This document shows, piece after piece, positions 45,894-54,316 of a DNA stretch of 64,000 nucleotides. This stretch comes from WHSM01 sp036375165 (lineage in GTDB: Bacteria; Actinomycetota; Actinomycetes; Mycobacteriales; Micromonosporaceae), in contig DASUSI010000157.1 in NCBI GenBank assembly GCA_036375165.1, positions 1-64,000 of the forward strand. Direction: 5' to 3'. Within the stretch, counting starts at the first letter, position 1. Each line of letters starts with the position of its first letter. Below the pieces are notes generated by a model, which saw only the letters and a program-made list of their open reading frames with translations, was not told the DNA's origin and made no database searches. The translations under genes and the position numbers were made by a program.

Positions 45894-46328
45894 GTGAGCG
45901 CGACCGCAGGTCAGGCGGACAGCCTGAAGAGCCTGGCGGACCGGCTCGGGGTCGAGCCGGACATGGTCGTCATGGAGGTGGGGTACGACGACGATGTCGA
46001 CGAGGAGCTTCGCGACCTCGTGGCCGACCGGGTTGGTGAGCTCCTCGACGAGGACACCGACGAGGTGGTCGACGTGGTGCTGTTGTGGTGGCGGGAGGAT
46101 GACGGCGACCTGGTCGACACCCTGATGGACGCCCGTACACCGCTGGCGGACAACGGTGTGATCTGGTTGCTCACCCCGAAGGCTGGGCGGCCGGGTCACG
46201 TGGAGCCGAGCGACATCAGCGAATCCACCCCGACGGCTGGGCTGCAGCAGACGTCCAGCGTGAGCGTGGGTCGCGACTGGGTGGGTGCCCGCCTGGTGGC
46301 ACCGCGCTCGGCGCGCAGCCGTCGGTAA
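45894..46328 (+). CDS. DUF3052 family protein
   Basis: A 144-residue acidic protein starting at GTG. It contains 'DRLGVEPDMVVMEVGYDDDVDEELRD', 'DVVLLWWREDDGDLVDTLMDA' and 'GVIWLLTPKAGRPGHVEPSDI' (quoted in parts), the full DUF3052 pattern. Function unknown. In Mycobacterium tuberculosis a DUF3052 gene and ahpE sit beside aceE, as here, so the link to this locus is conserved. Confidence 0.9.
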   Translation: MSATAGQADSLKSLADRLGVEPDMVVMEVGYDDDVDEELRDLVADRVGELLDEDTDEVVDVVLLWWREDDGDLVDTLMDARTPLADNGVIWLLTPKAGRPGHVEPSDISESTPTAGLQQTSSVSVGRDWVGARLVAPRSARSRR

Positions 46329-46409
46329 ACGGTCCAGACGCCGGACTTAGGATCAGTGGCGTCCGTTTCGCGTGCCGAAGTTCTCTGTGTCCAGCCGGAA
46401 AGGAAGCTC

Positions 46410-46877
46410 ATGCCGCTCGAGATCGGTACCAAAGCGCCAGACTTCACGTTGAAGGACCAGAACAACCAGGAAGTCTCGCTCAGCGACTTCGCGGGCCGCA
46501 AGCACGTGCTGCTGGTCTTCTACCCGTTGGCGTTCACCGGGACCTGCCAGGGCGAGATGTGCCAGATCCAGGAGAACCTGAACAGTTATGTCACCGACGA
46601 GGTGCAGGTGCTCGCGGTCAGCGTGGACTCGGCGTACGCGCACAAGGTGTGGGCGGATCGGGAGGGCTTCGCGTTCCCGCTGCTCGCCGACTTCTGGCCG
46701 CACGGCGCTGTAGCGCAGGCGTACGGGGTGTTCAACGAGACGTCGGGTGCCGCCTACCGGGGCACGTTCGTGATCGACAAGGCGGGCGTGATCCGGTTCG
46801 CCGAGATGAACATGCCCGGCGACGCGCGGGACCAGACCGGATGGCGCAAGGCCCTGGCGGAGGTCGCCGGCGGCTGA
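46410..46877 (+). CDS. ahpE: one-cysteine peroxiredoxin AhpE
   Basis: A 155-residue peroxiredoxin; ATG 46410 is preceded by AAAGGAAG. Peroxidatic C46 in PLAFTGTCQGE with Thr at -3, and length equal to mycobacterial AhpE (153). It reduces hydroperoxides and peroxynitrite. The gene follows DUF3052, as in mycobacteria. A perfect hairpin lies 30 bp after the stop. Confidence 0.9.
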   Translation: MPLEIGTKAPDFTLKDQNNQEVSLSDFAGRKHVLLVFYPLAFTGTCQGEMCQIQENLNSYVTDEVQVLAVSVDSAYAHKVWADREGFAFPLLADFWPHGAVAQAYGVFNETSGAAYRGTFVIDKAGVIRFAEMNMPGDARDQTGWRKALAEVAGG

Positions 46878-46907
46878 GCCGGAGCCACCTCGTGACGGGC
46901 CACCTGG

Positions 46908-46932
46908 TGGCGGCAAGGTAACCTTGCCGCCA
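46908..46932. terminator. hairpin between ahpE and tRNA-Val
   Basis: TGGCGGCAAGG-TAA-CCTTGCCGCCA, a perfect 11-bp stem with a 3-nt loop, ends 6 bp before the tRNA. Confidence 0.7.
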
Positions 46933-46938
46933 GCCAGC

Positions 46939-47013
46939 GGGCGCGTAGCTCAGCGGAAGAGCACTCGCCTTACAAGCGAGGGGTCGCTGGTTCGAACCCG
47001 GCCGCGCCCACCA
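46939..47013 (+). tRNA. tRNA-Val (TAC anticodon)
   Basis: A 75-nt cloverleaf including encoded CCA: acceptor GGGCGCG/CGCGCCC, anticodon arm CTCGC CTTACAA GCGAG (TAC), T-arm GCTGG TTCGAAC CCGGC. Confidence 0.95.
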
Positions 47014-47128
47014 CATCTGACCAGTGGGAACGCCACCTCAAGCTCGCCAACTGTCCACCCGACAGCCGAGGGTACAGCCCGAAAGGGCAGGCACCATGTG
47101 AGCGCCGAGTGGTCTCCCAGCCCGACCG

Positions 47129-47704
47129 TCAACCGGCCCCGCCGTCCGCTGAGCCGTCCACGGCGGTTCTCCTGCCGTAACCGCCCTCACCGGAGGACGC
47201 CGGCGGCATCGCTCCAGGACCGAAGAGCGCGACGCTCATCGCCGCGCGGTGTGGTTCGCGTGGCCGCCACGCCAGGTGTTTCGCGGGGTCAAGATCCTCG
47301 TACTTTCGCCGGAGCTCGGCCATTACACTTTCGCCGGCGTCGGTGCGGCGGACCAGCCAGGACAACCAGCGGCGCCGCGCCGAGGACAACAGTCCGAGCG
47401 TCCTCAGCCGACTGTCGATCTTGCGCAACTCCTCGCGTACCCCGGCGGCTGACCGTAGCGAGCCGAGCGTTGTCGGTTCACGAACAGCTCGCAGCACCGC
47501 GTATTCGACGGCCATCGCCCGGGTCGTCGGGTCGATACCCGTCGCAACCAGGCGACGATTCCTCAGTACGGCCACTGCCTTACGGGCGTGCAGCCCCGCC
47601 ACCGCTGCCATGACCGCCGCCTTTGCGCCTCCACCAAGGTAAGCCACCTCCACGGGGCGCAGCTGGTCCGCGATCTCCGACCGGCTCTGCGCTGGCTGGT
47701 CCAC
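47129..47704 (-). CDS. TIGR04222-like domain protein
   Basis: A 191-residue protein whose N-terminus 'LRPVEVAYLGGGAKAAVMAAVAGLHAR' followed by 'AVEYAVLRAVREP' and 'LRTLGLLSS' matches the TIGR04222 pattern ('L.P.E.AYLAGG..R.V..AL..L'). Typical members then have transmembrane helices and a Gly/Cys-rich tail; here the rest is soluble ('RRKYEDLDPAKHLAW') with a Gly/Ser-rich end. Function unknown. The assignment is moderate. Confidence 0.7.
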   Translation of the reverse strand: MDQPAQSRSEIADQLRPVEVAYLGGGAKAAVMAAVAGLHARKAVAVLRNRRLVATGIDPTTRAMAVEYAVLRAVREPTTLGSLRSAAGVREELRKIDSRLRTLGLLSSARRRWLSWLVRRTDAGESVMAELRRKYEDLDPAKHLAWRPREPHRAAMSVALFGPGAMPPASSGEGGYGRRTAVDGSADGGAG

Positions 47705-47894
47705 CAGGTGCCTCCTGCCCCGATCAGCGAAACGCCATCATGGCCGCCTGTGACGATGTTGGCACACAGACACGACTGCGCAGGGTGCCCGCCAGGGGTC
47801 CGAGGAGATGATCTGATGCTGTCGGATCGCCGGGATCGTGGATTTCGACGAGAAACGTCGGCTTTGGCGGCGCGAACCGCGGAGAGCTGAGGGC

Positions 47895-47943
47895 ATCGTC
47901 AACGTGAAGTTGACGATTGGCCGTCGTCAACCTAAGGTTGACG
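47895..47943 (+). promoter_or_regulatory. leaderless promoter covered by two palindromic operators
   Basis: Two inverted repeats with the same half-site: ATCGTCAAC-gtgaa-GTTGACGAT (47895-47917) and CGTCAACCTaAGGTTGACG (47925-47943), centres 28 bp apart. A -35-like TTGACG (47910) and a -10-like TAAGGT (47933), spaced 17 bp, fall inside them, and the ATG of the next gene is at 47945, so the mRNA would be leaderless. This is the layout of a repressed, probably autoregulated promoter. Confidence 0.75.
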
Positions 47944-47944
47944 C

Positions 47945-48688
47945 ATGACGACCCAGCGGAAAATCCCTCCGATCCCGATGGCCGGCTCGGTACGGCTCGA
48001 CGACCTGATCGACGCCATCAAGCGGGTGCACTCCGACACCCTCGAACAGTTGTCCGACGCCGTTCTGGTCGCCGAGCATCTCGGCGACGTGGCCGACCAT
48101 CTGATCGGCCATTTCGTCGACCAGGCGCGGCGGTCCGGTGCGTCCTGGACCGACATCGGAAGGAGCATGGGCGTCACCAAGCAGGCCGTCCAGAAGCGTT
48201 TCGTCGGAAAGGCGGAATCCGACCTCGATCCGAGCCAGGGATTTCGTCGATTCACCGAGCGGGCGCGCAACGTCGTAATGGCGGCGCAGAACGAAGCCAG
48301 GGCGGCCAACAACAGCGAGATCGGTCCCGGACACCTGGTACTGGGGCTGCTGAACGAGGCCGACGCACTCGCTGCGAAGGCGATCATCGCGCAAGGCGTA
48401 CCACTGGAAACCCTCCGACAGGCCGTGGCCGCGACGTTGCCGCCGCCGGCCGAGCAGGTGCCCGAACTGATCCCGTACGACGCGCAGGCCCGCAAGGCGC
48501 TGGAACTCACTTTCCGGGAGGCGCTGCGAATGGGCCACAACTACATCGGTACCGAGCACATCCTGCTCGCGTTGCTCGAACTGCAGGCCGGCGAGGGCGT
48601 GCTCGCGGGCCTTGGTATCGACAAGGGCACCGCCGAGGTCCACATCGCCGAGGCCGTGGCGGCTCACCTCGCCGCCGAGCAGCAGTGA
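47945..48688 (+). CDS. helix-turn-helix / Clp N-domain protein, putative autoregulator
   Basis: A 247-residue protein. Residues 15-90 contain a probable helix-turn-helix ('SGASWTDIGRSMGVTKQAVQKRF'; in parts). Residues 100-245 contain two Clp N-terminal repeats ('FTERARNVVMAAQNEARAANNSEIGPGHLVLGLL' and 'LTFREALRMGHNYIGTEHILLALL', quoted in parts), which in ClpA/ClpC bind adaptors or substrates. There is no ATPase domain. Such proteins may sense protein damage and regulate their own gene; the palindromes directly over the promoter support DNA binding. No protease gene is adjacent. Confidence 0.85.
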   Translation: MTTQRKIPPIPMAGSVRLDDLIDAIKRVHSDTLEQLSDAVLVAEHLGDVADHLIGHFVDQARRSGASWTDIGRSMGVTKQAVQKRFVGKAESDLDPSQGFRRFTERARNVVMAAQNEARAANNSEIGPGHLVLGLLNEADALAAKAIIAQGVPLETLRQAVAATLPPPAEQVPELIPYDAQARKALELTFREALRMGHNYIGTEHILLALLELQAGEGVLAGLGIDKGTAEVHIAEAVAAHLAAEQQ

Positions 48689-48689
48689 G

Positions 48690-48805
48690 TACACGTTGCT
48701 GATCCAGCCACTGGTCCTGGGATCCGCCCGGCGTCTGTTGTCGACGGCATGCCGTACGCGAAGCTGCGGCTCAGCAACTCGGTGATCACCGCCATGGGCG
48801 TCTGA
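48690..48805 (+). pseudogene. frameshifted 3' remnant of a RibD C-domain (DHFR-like) reductase
   Basis: One frame reads YTLLIQPLVLGSARRLL and the next DGMPYAKLRLSNSVITAMGV then stop. Together they match the C-terminal pattern of RibD_C reductases ('LxxxPVVLGSGRRLFxDG...LRLxDSxxxxxGV'). The two parts are out of frame and the preceding ~150 residues are absent, so this is a decayed fragment immediately after the Clp_N gene. Confidence 0.55.
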
Positions 48806-48982
48806 TGACCACCTCCAGGCAACGGGAGGGAAAGCAGTACCTGTTCTCAGCACAGACCAGCCGGACCGGCCACCGAACCGGGCGGTCGCCCAGGGTTCGG
48901 TACCGATGGCCGGGTGGAGCACCCGAGCGGTGATCCGGTCGGTTGTCTCGGCGTTCGGCGTGGCGGACCGTACGTTAGGGAC

Positions 48983-50014
48983 ATGGCTGGGTGGCTGATC
49001 GGCACCGCGCGGGCACCCACCGTCGCCCGGGTCGGTGCCTGTGTCGCGCTGTCGGGCGTTCTGGCCGGATGTGGCGCTTCCGAGCCCGCCGGTCGCCGGG
49101 TGGGCACGCCGAAGGTGTACCCGTACCTGGAGGTCGAGTCCACCGACCCGCAGGATCTGCGACGCGTCAGGGCTGACGCCCGGGTGGATGGGCTGATCCT
49201 GGCGTTTGTGGTCGCCGGCGAGGGTTGCCGGCCGGTCTGGAGTCGTGGCGGCCGGGACGCCACCGATGCCACGGTGCAGGCCCGGGTGGCCGCGTTGCGT
49301 TCCGCGGGCATACCGGTACGGATCTCGTTCGGCGGTGCCGGCGGTCCCGACCTCGCGAGCGGCTGTGACACCGCCACGGCCCTCGCCACCGCCTACCGAG
49401 CCGTGGTCGACGCCTATCGCCCGGACAGCATCGATCTCGACGTGGAGGGCCGGACGTTGGCCAACCGGGCCGGCAACGCCCGCCGGGTGGCGGCCCTGCT
49501 CGCGGTGCAGCAGGCTGCCGCCAGGGCGGAACGCCCGCTGGCGGTGTCCTACACACTGCCGGCCGGGCACGACGGGATCCCCCCGGACGGGGTGCGACTG
49601 CTCAGCGACAGCATCGCTGCGGGTGTCAGGATTTCCGCGGTCAACGTGATGGTCATGAACTACGGCTGGGGGGTTGCGGACCTGGGGGACGAGGCGGTAC
49701 GCCAGGCCGGGATGGCGCACCAACTGGTCCGGCGGTTGTGGCCGGAGCTGTCCGACGGAGATGCGTGGCGACGGGTCGCGCTCACCGCGATGGTGGGTCG
49801 AACCGACGTGCCCGGCGAGATTTTTCGCCAGTCCGACGCCCGTACTCTCGCGCGGTCCGCAGCCGACCTGGGAGTCGGGTGGTTGTCGTACTGGTCGGTG
49901 GAACGCGACCGCGCCTGTCCGCAGCCGCCGCCCGCGCAACCGAGCTGGCGCTGCAGCGGCGTGAGCCAGCGGCCGTACGAGTTCGCCGGGATCCTCACGG
50001 CCGGGATCCGGTGA
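48983..50014 (+). CDS. GH18-like glycosidase lipoprotein
   Basis: A 343-residue lipoprotein. ATG 48983 is favoured: a TACGTT -10-like box lies just upstream (possibly leaderless) and a signal with lipobox LSGVLAGCGASE follows. The GH18 chitinase signature DxxDxDxE is present as DSIDLDVEG, with the acid E155, plus 'RISFGGAGG' and 'VNVMVMNYGWG' strands of the barrel. It should act on beta-linked N-acetylglucosamine polymers at the cell surface. It precedes a probable polysaccharide synthase, which suggests processing of that polymer. Confidence 0.87.
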   Translation: MAGWLIGTARAPTVARVGACVALSGVLAGCGASEPAGRRVGTPKVYPYLEVESTDPQDLRRVRADARVDGLILAFVVAGEGCRPVWSRGGRDATDATVQARVAALRSAGIPVRISFGGAGGPDLASGCDTATALATAYRAVVDAYRPDSIDLDVEGRTLANRAGNARRVAALLAVQQAAARAERPLAVSYTLPAGHDGIPPDGVRLLSDSIAAGVRISAVNVMVMNYGWGVADLGDEAVRQAGMAHQLVRRLWPELSDGDAWRRVALTAMVGRTDVPGEIFRQSDARTLARSAADLGVGWLSYWSVERDRACPQPPPAQPSWRCSGVSQRPYEFAGILTAGIR

Positions 50015-50166
50015 GACAACGGTCCCATCCGCTGGCACCGGGGTGTGGGCAGTCTCATGCCTGCGGGTTATCGCGCCGCGTGCCTGGGTACGAGGCCCCT
50101 TGGGGACTAATCTGTGTTCGACTAATAACGCTATGTGATGATGCCGTACTGCTCAGGAAAGTGATG

Positions 50167-50844
50167 ATGACGCGCAGACATGCCCGGCAGACCGCGACAG
50201 GAGCCGTGTTCTCGGACCCGAGCGGCCGGCGACGCAAGAGGATGCAACGGATCGGCTACGCCGCCGGCGGCGGATGTGTGGTCTATATGGGGCTGCTGGG
50301 GGTCAGCCTGACCGGCGGGCCGATCGGCCCGGAACTGTTGCTCCCGCCCGGCGTACCAGACCAGATCGAACGTCTGCTGAATCCGGAGTCCGCGCAGGCG
50401 CACCGCGACGATCCGAGCCCGGTCGGCAACGACCAGCCCTCCCAGCCGTTGGCAGTCCCGGGATATGACTCCGGACCGAGAATTCCGGGCCGCAGCCCGC
50501 AGCCCTCTCCTTCGGGCCAGGTGGGAAGCGACGCCCCGGCGACCGCGACGCCGGCCCCAGTACCGGCCAACCCGCCGGCACCTGAGCCTCCGGCACCGGC
50601 ACCCGTGAACCCTCCGGCCGCACCTGAGCCGCCGGCGGTGCCAGAGCCGCCGGGCGTGCCTGAGCCGCCGGGCGTGCCTGAGCCGCCGGCGTTGCCAGAG
50701 TCTCCAGCACCGGTGGATCCGCCGGAGGTGCCACCAGCCCCGGAGAACCCGACCGGCGGTGTCGAGGTTCCAGCGCCCGACCTCTCGGCTGATGTCGGGG
50801 ATGTTCCGGACGGGCTGCCGTCGGTGCCTGGCACGCCGGGCTGA
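50167..50844 (+). CDS. single-pass membrane protein with Pro-rich repeat tail
   Basis: A 225-residue protein (ATG 50167 after AGGAAA; GTG 50161 and ATG 50164 are alternatives). A basic N-terminus and one hydrophobic helix ('IGYAAGGGCVVYMGLLGVSL') are followed by an extracytoplasmic Pro/Ala/Glu-rich region with tandem PEPPGV units encoded by near-identical 18-bp repeats around 50640-50700. It is probably a wall-spanning or linker protein. It lies between the GH18 lipoprotein and the NodB-GT2 synthase, 29 bp upstream of the latter. Confidence 0.75.
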   Translation: MTRRHARQTATGAVFSDPSGRRRKRMQRIGYAAGGGCVVYMGLLGVSLTGGPIGPELLLPPGVPDQIERLLNPESAQAHRDDPSPVGNDQPSQPLAVPGYDSGPRIPGRSPQPSPSGQVGSDAPATATPAPVPANPPAPEPPAPAPVNPPAAPEPPAVPEPPGVPEPPGVPEPPALPESPAPVDPPEVPPAPENPTGGVEVPAPDLSADVGDVPDGLPSVPGTPG

Positions 50845-50873
50845 CCCCACAAGCGCTGGGGGGTGGCTGAGGG

Positions 50874-53075
50874 GTGTTCGACAGTCGTGCCGCCGTCGTG
50901 AGGCGGCGACGTCAGAGGGTGCCATCTGGACCACGGCTGATCCTGTTGGTGCCGGTGGGCCTGCTGGCGCTGGTCGGAGCGTTGATCGTGGCCGGTGTGG
51001 TGCGCTCCGACATCGGGTGGGACGCGGCGGGCGCCAAGCCGGTAGGCGGGACCAAGGGAGTACCGGGTGGGATCCGGCAGGGCGGTCCGATCATCGACAC
51101 CACAGGCGACCAGCCGCGGTCCATCTCGCTGCCGGACCGGACCGTGCTGCTGACCTTCGACGACGGCCCGGATCCCCGGTGGACCCCGCAGATCCTGGCG
51201 GAACTACGCCGCGAGCGGGTTCCCGCGGTCTTCTTCGTCGTGGGGTCGGCGGCCGCCCGGCACCCGGAGTTGCTGCGTGACATCCGCGAGTCCGGATCGG
51301 AGTTGGGTGTCCACACGTTCACCCATCCCGACCTTGGGAGCGTCCCCGGCTGGCAGAGTCAGCTGGAGCTGTCGGAGACCCAGCTGGTGCTGGCCGGCGC
51401 GGCGGGAGTGACAAGCTCCCTACTGCGCCCGCCGTACTCTTCGGGCACCGACTCGATCGACGGCCGGGCGTGGTCGGTGATCGGTGATGCCGGAGACCGG
51501 GGTTACCTGACCATGCTGTCGGAGCGGGACAGCCAGGACTGGCGCCGTCCGGGTGTCGACAAGATCGTCGCCAATGCCACCCCGCCGGACCAACGAGGCC
51601 GGATTCTGTTGCTGCACGACGCTGGTGGCGACCGCTCCCAGACTGTCGCGGCTCTGGGGCCGTTGATCCGGAGCCTGAAGGCGCGGGGCTTCCGCTTTGC
51701 CAGCGGCAGCGAGGCGGTTCGGGTTCCGACCGTCAACCCGGCCGCCGAGCCGGACGTCAGGTGGCGTGGCCTGGCGCTGCTCTGGGCGGTACGGGTAAGC
51801 GACGCCGTGCTGAAGGGCCTCGCGGTGTTCCTGGCGGTCGTCGGTGGGCTTACCGTGGCCCGGCTGATCCTGATGCTGCTGGTGGCCCGCCGGCACGTGC
51901 GGCGGCGCCGGGCCCCGGGATTCCGCTGGGGACCACCGGTGCGGGCTCCGGTGTCGGTGATCGTGCCGGTGTACAACGAGGAGCGGTTGATCGCCGCCAC
52001 TGTGCGCTCGTTGTGGGCCAGCCGGTACCCCGAGCTGGAGGTGATCGTGGTTGACGACGGGTCGACGGACCGTACCGCCGACGTCGTCGAAGCGCTCGGT
52101 CTCCCCGGCGTCACGCTGCTCCGGAAAGCCAACGGTGGCAAGTCCTCCGCGCTCAACATCGGGGTCGCTGCGGCCAGCCACGACCTGATCGTGATGGTGG
52201 ACGGCGACACGGTGTTCGAGCCGACTTCGCTGCGACGGCTGGTGCAACCGTTCGGTGATCCGCGGGTGGGTGCGGTCGCCGGTAACGTCAAGGTCGCCAA
52301 CCGTCGCCGGTTGCTCGGCCGGTGGCAGCACATCGAGTACGTCACCGGGTTCAACATCGACCGGCGGCTGTACGAGACCCTGCAGTGCATGCCGACCATT
52401 CCGGGTGCCATCGGCGCGTTCCGCAGGGAAGTGCTGCAACGGGTGGGCGGGGTCAGCGGCACCACCTTGGCCGAGGACACGGACCTGACCATGGCGATTT
52501 CCCGCACCGGGTGGCGGGTGGTGTTCGAGGAGACGGCGCGTGCCTGGACCGAGGCGCCGCAGTCGCTGAGCCAGCTGTGGCGGCAGCGGTACCGGTGGAG
52601 CTACGGCACCCTGCAGGCGATGTGGAAACACCGCCGGTCCGTCATCGAATCGGGGCCCTCCGGCCGGTTCGGCCGGCGTGCCCTGTTGGCGCTGGCGCTG
52701 TTCCAGGTGGTGTTGCCGACCATGGCGCCGCTGATCGACGTCTTCCTGCTGTTCGGGTTGGTGTTCCTGGACCCGGTACGCACCGCCGCGTTCTGGCTGG
52801 GGGTGCTGGCCATCCAGATGGTGTCCGGCTGGTACGCCTTCCGGCTGGACCGGGAGCCGCTGAGCCCGCTGCTGTCGATGCCGATGCAGCAGTTCGTGTA
52901 CCGGCAGTTGATGTATCTGGTGGTGATCCAGTCGGTTTCGACCGCGCTGGCGGGGGTGCGGCTGCGTTGGCAGAAACTGGATCGCATCGGCCGACCCGAG
53001 GCGGCGGCGGTCCCGGTCGTGACCGGGCAGGGCGACCGGCCGGCCGTGACCGGGCGGGCCGACACCGTCAGGTGA
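50874..53075 (+). CDS. bifunctional polysaccharide deacetylase / family 2 glycosyltransferase (MatB-like)
   Basis: A 733-residue membrane protein, GTG start. After one N-terminal helix, residues ~85-275 form a NodB deacetylase (LLTFDDGPDPRW, HTFTHPDLG, LRPPYSSG, LLLHDAGG) expected outside. A second helix at ~310-330 leads to a processive GT2 domain (~355-600) with VDDGSTDRT, DGDTVF (DxD), AEDTD and QRYRW, and further helices follow. This fusion is that of MatB of Streptomyces, which makes a poly-beta-1,6-N-acetylglucosamine-like glycan involved in mycelial aggregation. UDP-GlcNAc use and partial deacetylation are inferred from the family. Confidence 0.9.
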   Translation: MFDSRAAVVRRRRQRVPSGPRLILLVPVGLLALVGALIVAGVVRSDIGWDAAGAKPVGGTKGVPGGIRQGGPIIDTTGDQPRSISLPDRTVLLTFDDGPDPRWTPQILAELRRERVPAVFFVVGSAAARHPELLRDIRESGSELGVHTFTHPDLGSVPGWQSQLELSETQLVLAGAAGVTSSLLRPPYSSGTDSIDGRAWSVIGDAGDRGYLTMLSERDSQDWRRPGVDKIVANATPPDQRGRILLLHDAGGDRSQTVAALGPLIRSLKARGFRFASGSEAVRVPTVNPAAEPDVRWRGLALLWAVRVSDAVLKGLAVFLAVVGGLTVARLILMLLVARRHVRRRRAPGFRWGPPVRAPVSVIVPVYNEERLIAATVRSLWASRYPELEVIVVDDGSTDRTADVVEALGLPGVTLLRKANGGKSSALNIGVAAASHDLIVMVDGDTVFEPTSLRRLVQPFGDPRVGAVAGNVKVANRRRLLGRWQHIEYVTGFNIDRRLYETLQCMPTIPGAIGAFRREVLQRVGGVSGTTLAEDTDLTMAISRTGWRVVFEETARAWTEAPQSLSQLWRQRYRWSYGTLQAMWKHRRSVIESGPSGRFGRRALLALALFQVVLPTMAPLIDVFLLFGLVFLDPVRTAAFWLGVLAIQMVSGWYAFRLDREPLSPLLSMPMQQFVYRQLMYLVVIQSVSTALAGVRLRWQKLDRIGRPEAAAVPVVTGQGDRPAVTGRADTVR

Positions 53076-53096
53076 GACTGTGCTGGGGTCAACGGA

Positions 53097-53753
53097 TCAG
53101 CCAGGTTTTCTCGCCCTGGCCGCGAGCACGACAGGGGTGGGCTCGCCGCCTTCCGCGAAGCGTTCGAGCGTCAGCCCGGCGTCCAGGAACCCGTGCATCA
53201 GTTCCGGCAGCGGACGGTGGATTGCACCCACCTTGTCCCTGACCCCCTGGCTCGTCCAGGATGCCCTGGTCCAGTGGCCGTCCAGGTACCCGGGACGGAT
53301 CAGCACCGTGTCAGGGTCCGAACGGTCGGCGAACCCGCCACAGAAGCAGGGATGCACTCCCACGTGGACGAACACCCCACCGGGACGCAGCACCCTGGCT
53401 GCATCTCGAAGCACCGCCGGATACCCGGGCATGTCAGTGTGCGCCATCACCGAGATCACGGCGGCAAGCGAGGCGTCCCGGATGGGTAGCCGCTCGGCAT
53501 CTGCCTGGGCGACCGGCAGACGGGCCGTGCCGTAGCTCAGCATTCGCAGCGAGATGTCCACGCCCGCCGGGGTCCAGCCGAGTTCCCGTACCGTGCCGGC
53601 GTGTACGCCCGTGCCACAGCCGATCTCCACGCAGGGGCCTGATCCCTGGCCCAGCAACCGACGCAGACAGGCATCGACGCCGATCGGGTCACCGTCCATG
53701 TTCTTGCGGAAGTCACTCTCGTACCAGTCCGCGATCTCGTCGTACGCCGCCAC
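53097..53753 (-). CDS. class I SAM-dependent methyltransferase
   Basis: A 218-residue protein with motif I CVEIGCGTGVHAG, 'GVDISLRMLSYG' (motif II), 'ADAERLPIRDASL' (post-I) and 'LRDAARVLRPGGVFVHVG'. This is the Methyltransf_11 pattern; the substrate is unknown. It is convergent with the NodB-GT2 gene 21 bp away. Confidence 0.88.
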   Translation of the reverse strand: MAAYDEIADWYESDFRKNMDGDPIGVDACLRRLLGQGSGPCVEIGCGTGVHAGTVRELGWTPAGVDISLRMLSYGTARLPVAQADAERLPIRDASLAAVISVMAHTDMPGYPAVLRDAARVLRPGGVFVHVGVHPCFCGGFADRSDPDTVLIRPGYLDGHWTRASWTSQGVRDKVGAIHRPLPELMHGFLDAGLTLERFAEGGEPTPVVLAARARKPG

Positions 53754-53914
53754 CGGCTGCCCCCTTCATCGTGCGGTTCAGTCGATGTAACGCGTGAGTT
53801 CGCACCCCCATGTCCCCGGGCGGCCGGTCGGATCCAGCAGCCGGGGTTTGAGGATCAGCGGGTCGAGGCAACGACGGGGGGAGACACAGCCCGAACGACC
53901 CCAGGGGGACGGCG

Positions 53915-54262
53915 ATGGAAATCCAGGATGTCATCACGCAGGCACGGGACACGATGACCGTGAAGCGAGTTTACGGCGAGCCGTACGAGACGGAAGGCAT
54001 GACGGTGATTCCGGCCGCCCGGGTGCAGGGTGGTGCCGGGGGCGGCGGCGGTGAAGGCCCGCAGGGCGAAGGCAAGGGCTCGGGGACCGGCTTTGGCATG
54101 AACGCCCGCCCGGTCGGCGCGTTCATGATCCGGGGCAACGAGATGACCTGGCGGCCGGCGGTGGACGTGAACCGGATCATCCTCGGCGCACAGGTGGTCG
54201 CGGTCGTCGCACTACTCACGGTCCGGGCCATCGTGAAGGCACGGGCCAAGGCGCTGCGGTAG
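53915..54262 (+). CDS. GerW/YtfJ-family protein
   Basis: A 115-residue protein; ATG after CAGGGGGACGGCG. Residues 1-75 carry the YtfJ pattern: 'VKRVYGEPYETEGMTVIPAARVQGGAGGG' (in parts), a Gly-rich stretch, 'GFGMNARPVGAFMI', followed by a hydrophobic C-terminal helix. In Bacillus YtfJ/GerW is needed for lysozyme resistance and germination of spores; the role in actinomycetes is not known. Confidence 0.85.
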   Translation: MEIQDVITQARDTMTVKRVYGEPYETEGMTVIPAARVQGGAGGGGGEGPQGEGKGSGTGFGMNARPVGAFMIRGNEMTWRPAVDVNRIILGAQVVAVVALLTVRAIVKARAKALR

Positions 54263-54285
54263 CCCCGACCAGGTCAGGTCAGTGA

Positions 54286-54310
54286 GCGGGAGCCCGGTAC
54301 CGGCTCTCGC
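54286..54310. terminator. imperfect hairpin after the GerW-family gene
   Basis: GCGGGAGCC-cggtacc-GGCTCTCGC, 9-bp arms with one mismatch, between two convergent genes. Confidence 0.4.
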
Positions 54311-54316
54311 CCCGGA

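Noticed and set aside
50640..50700. Tandem 18-bp repeats considered as a CRISPR-like or VNTR locus
   Set aside because: They encode PEPPGV units in frame within a membrane protein, without spacers.
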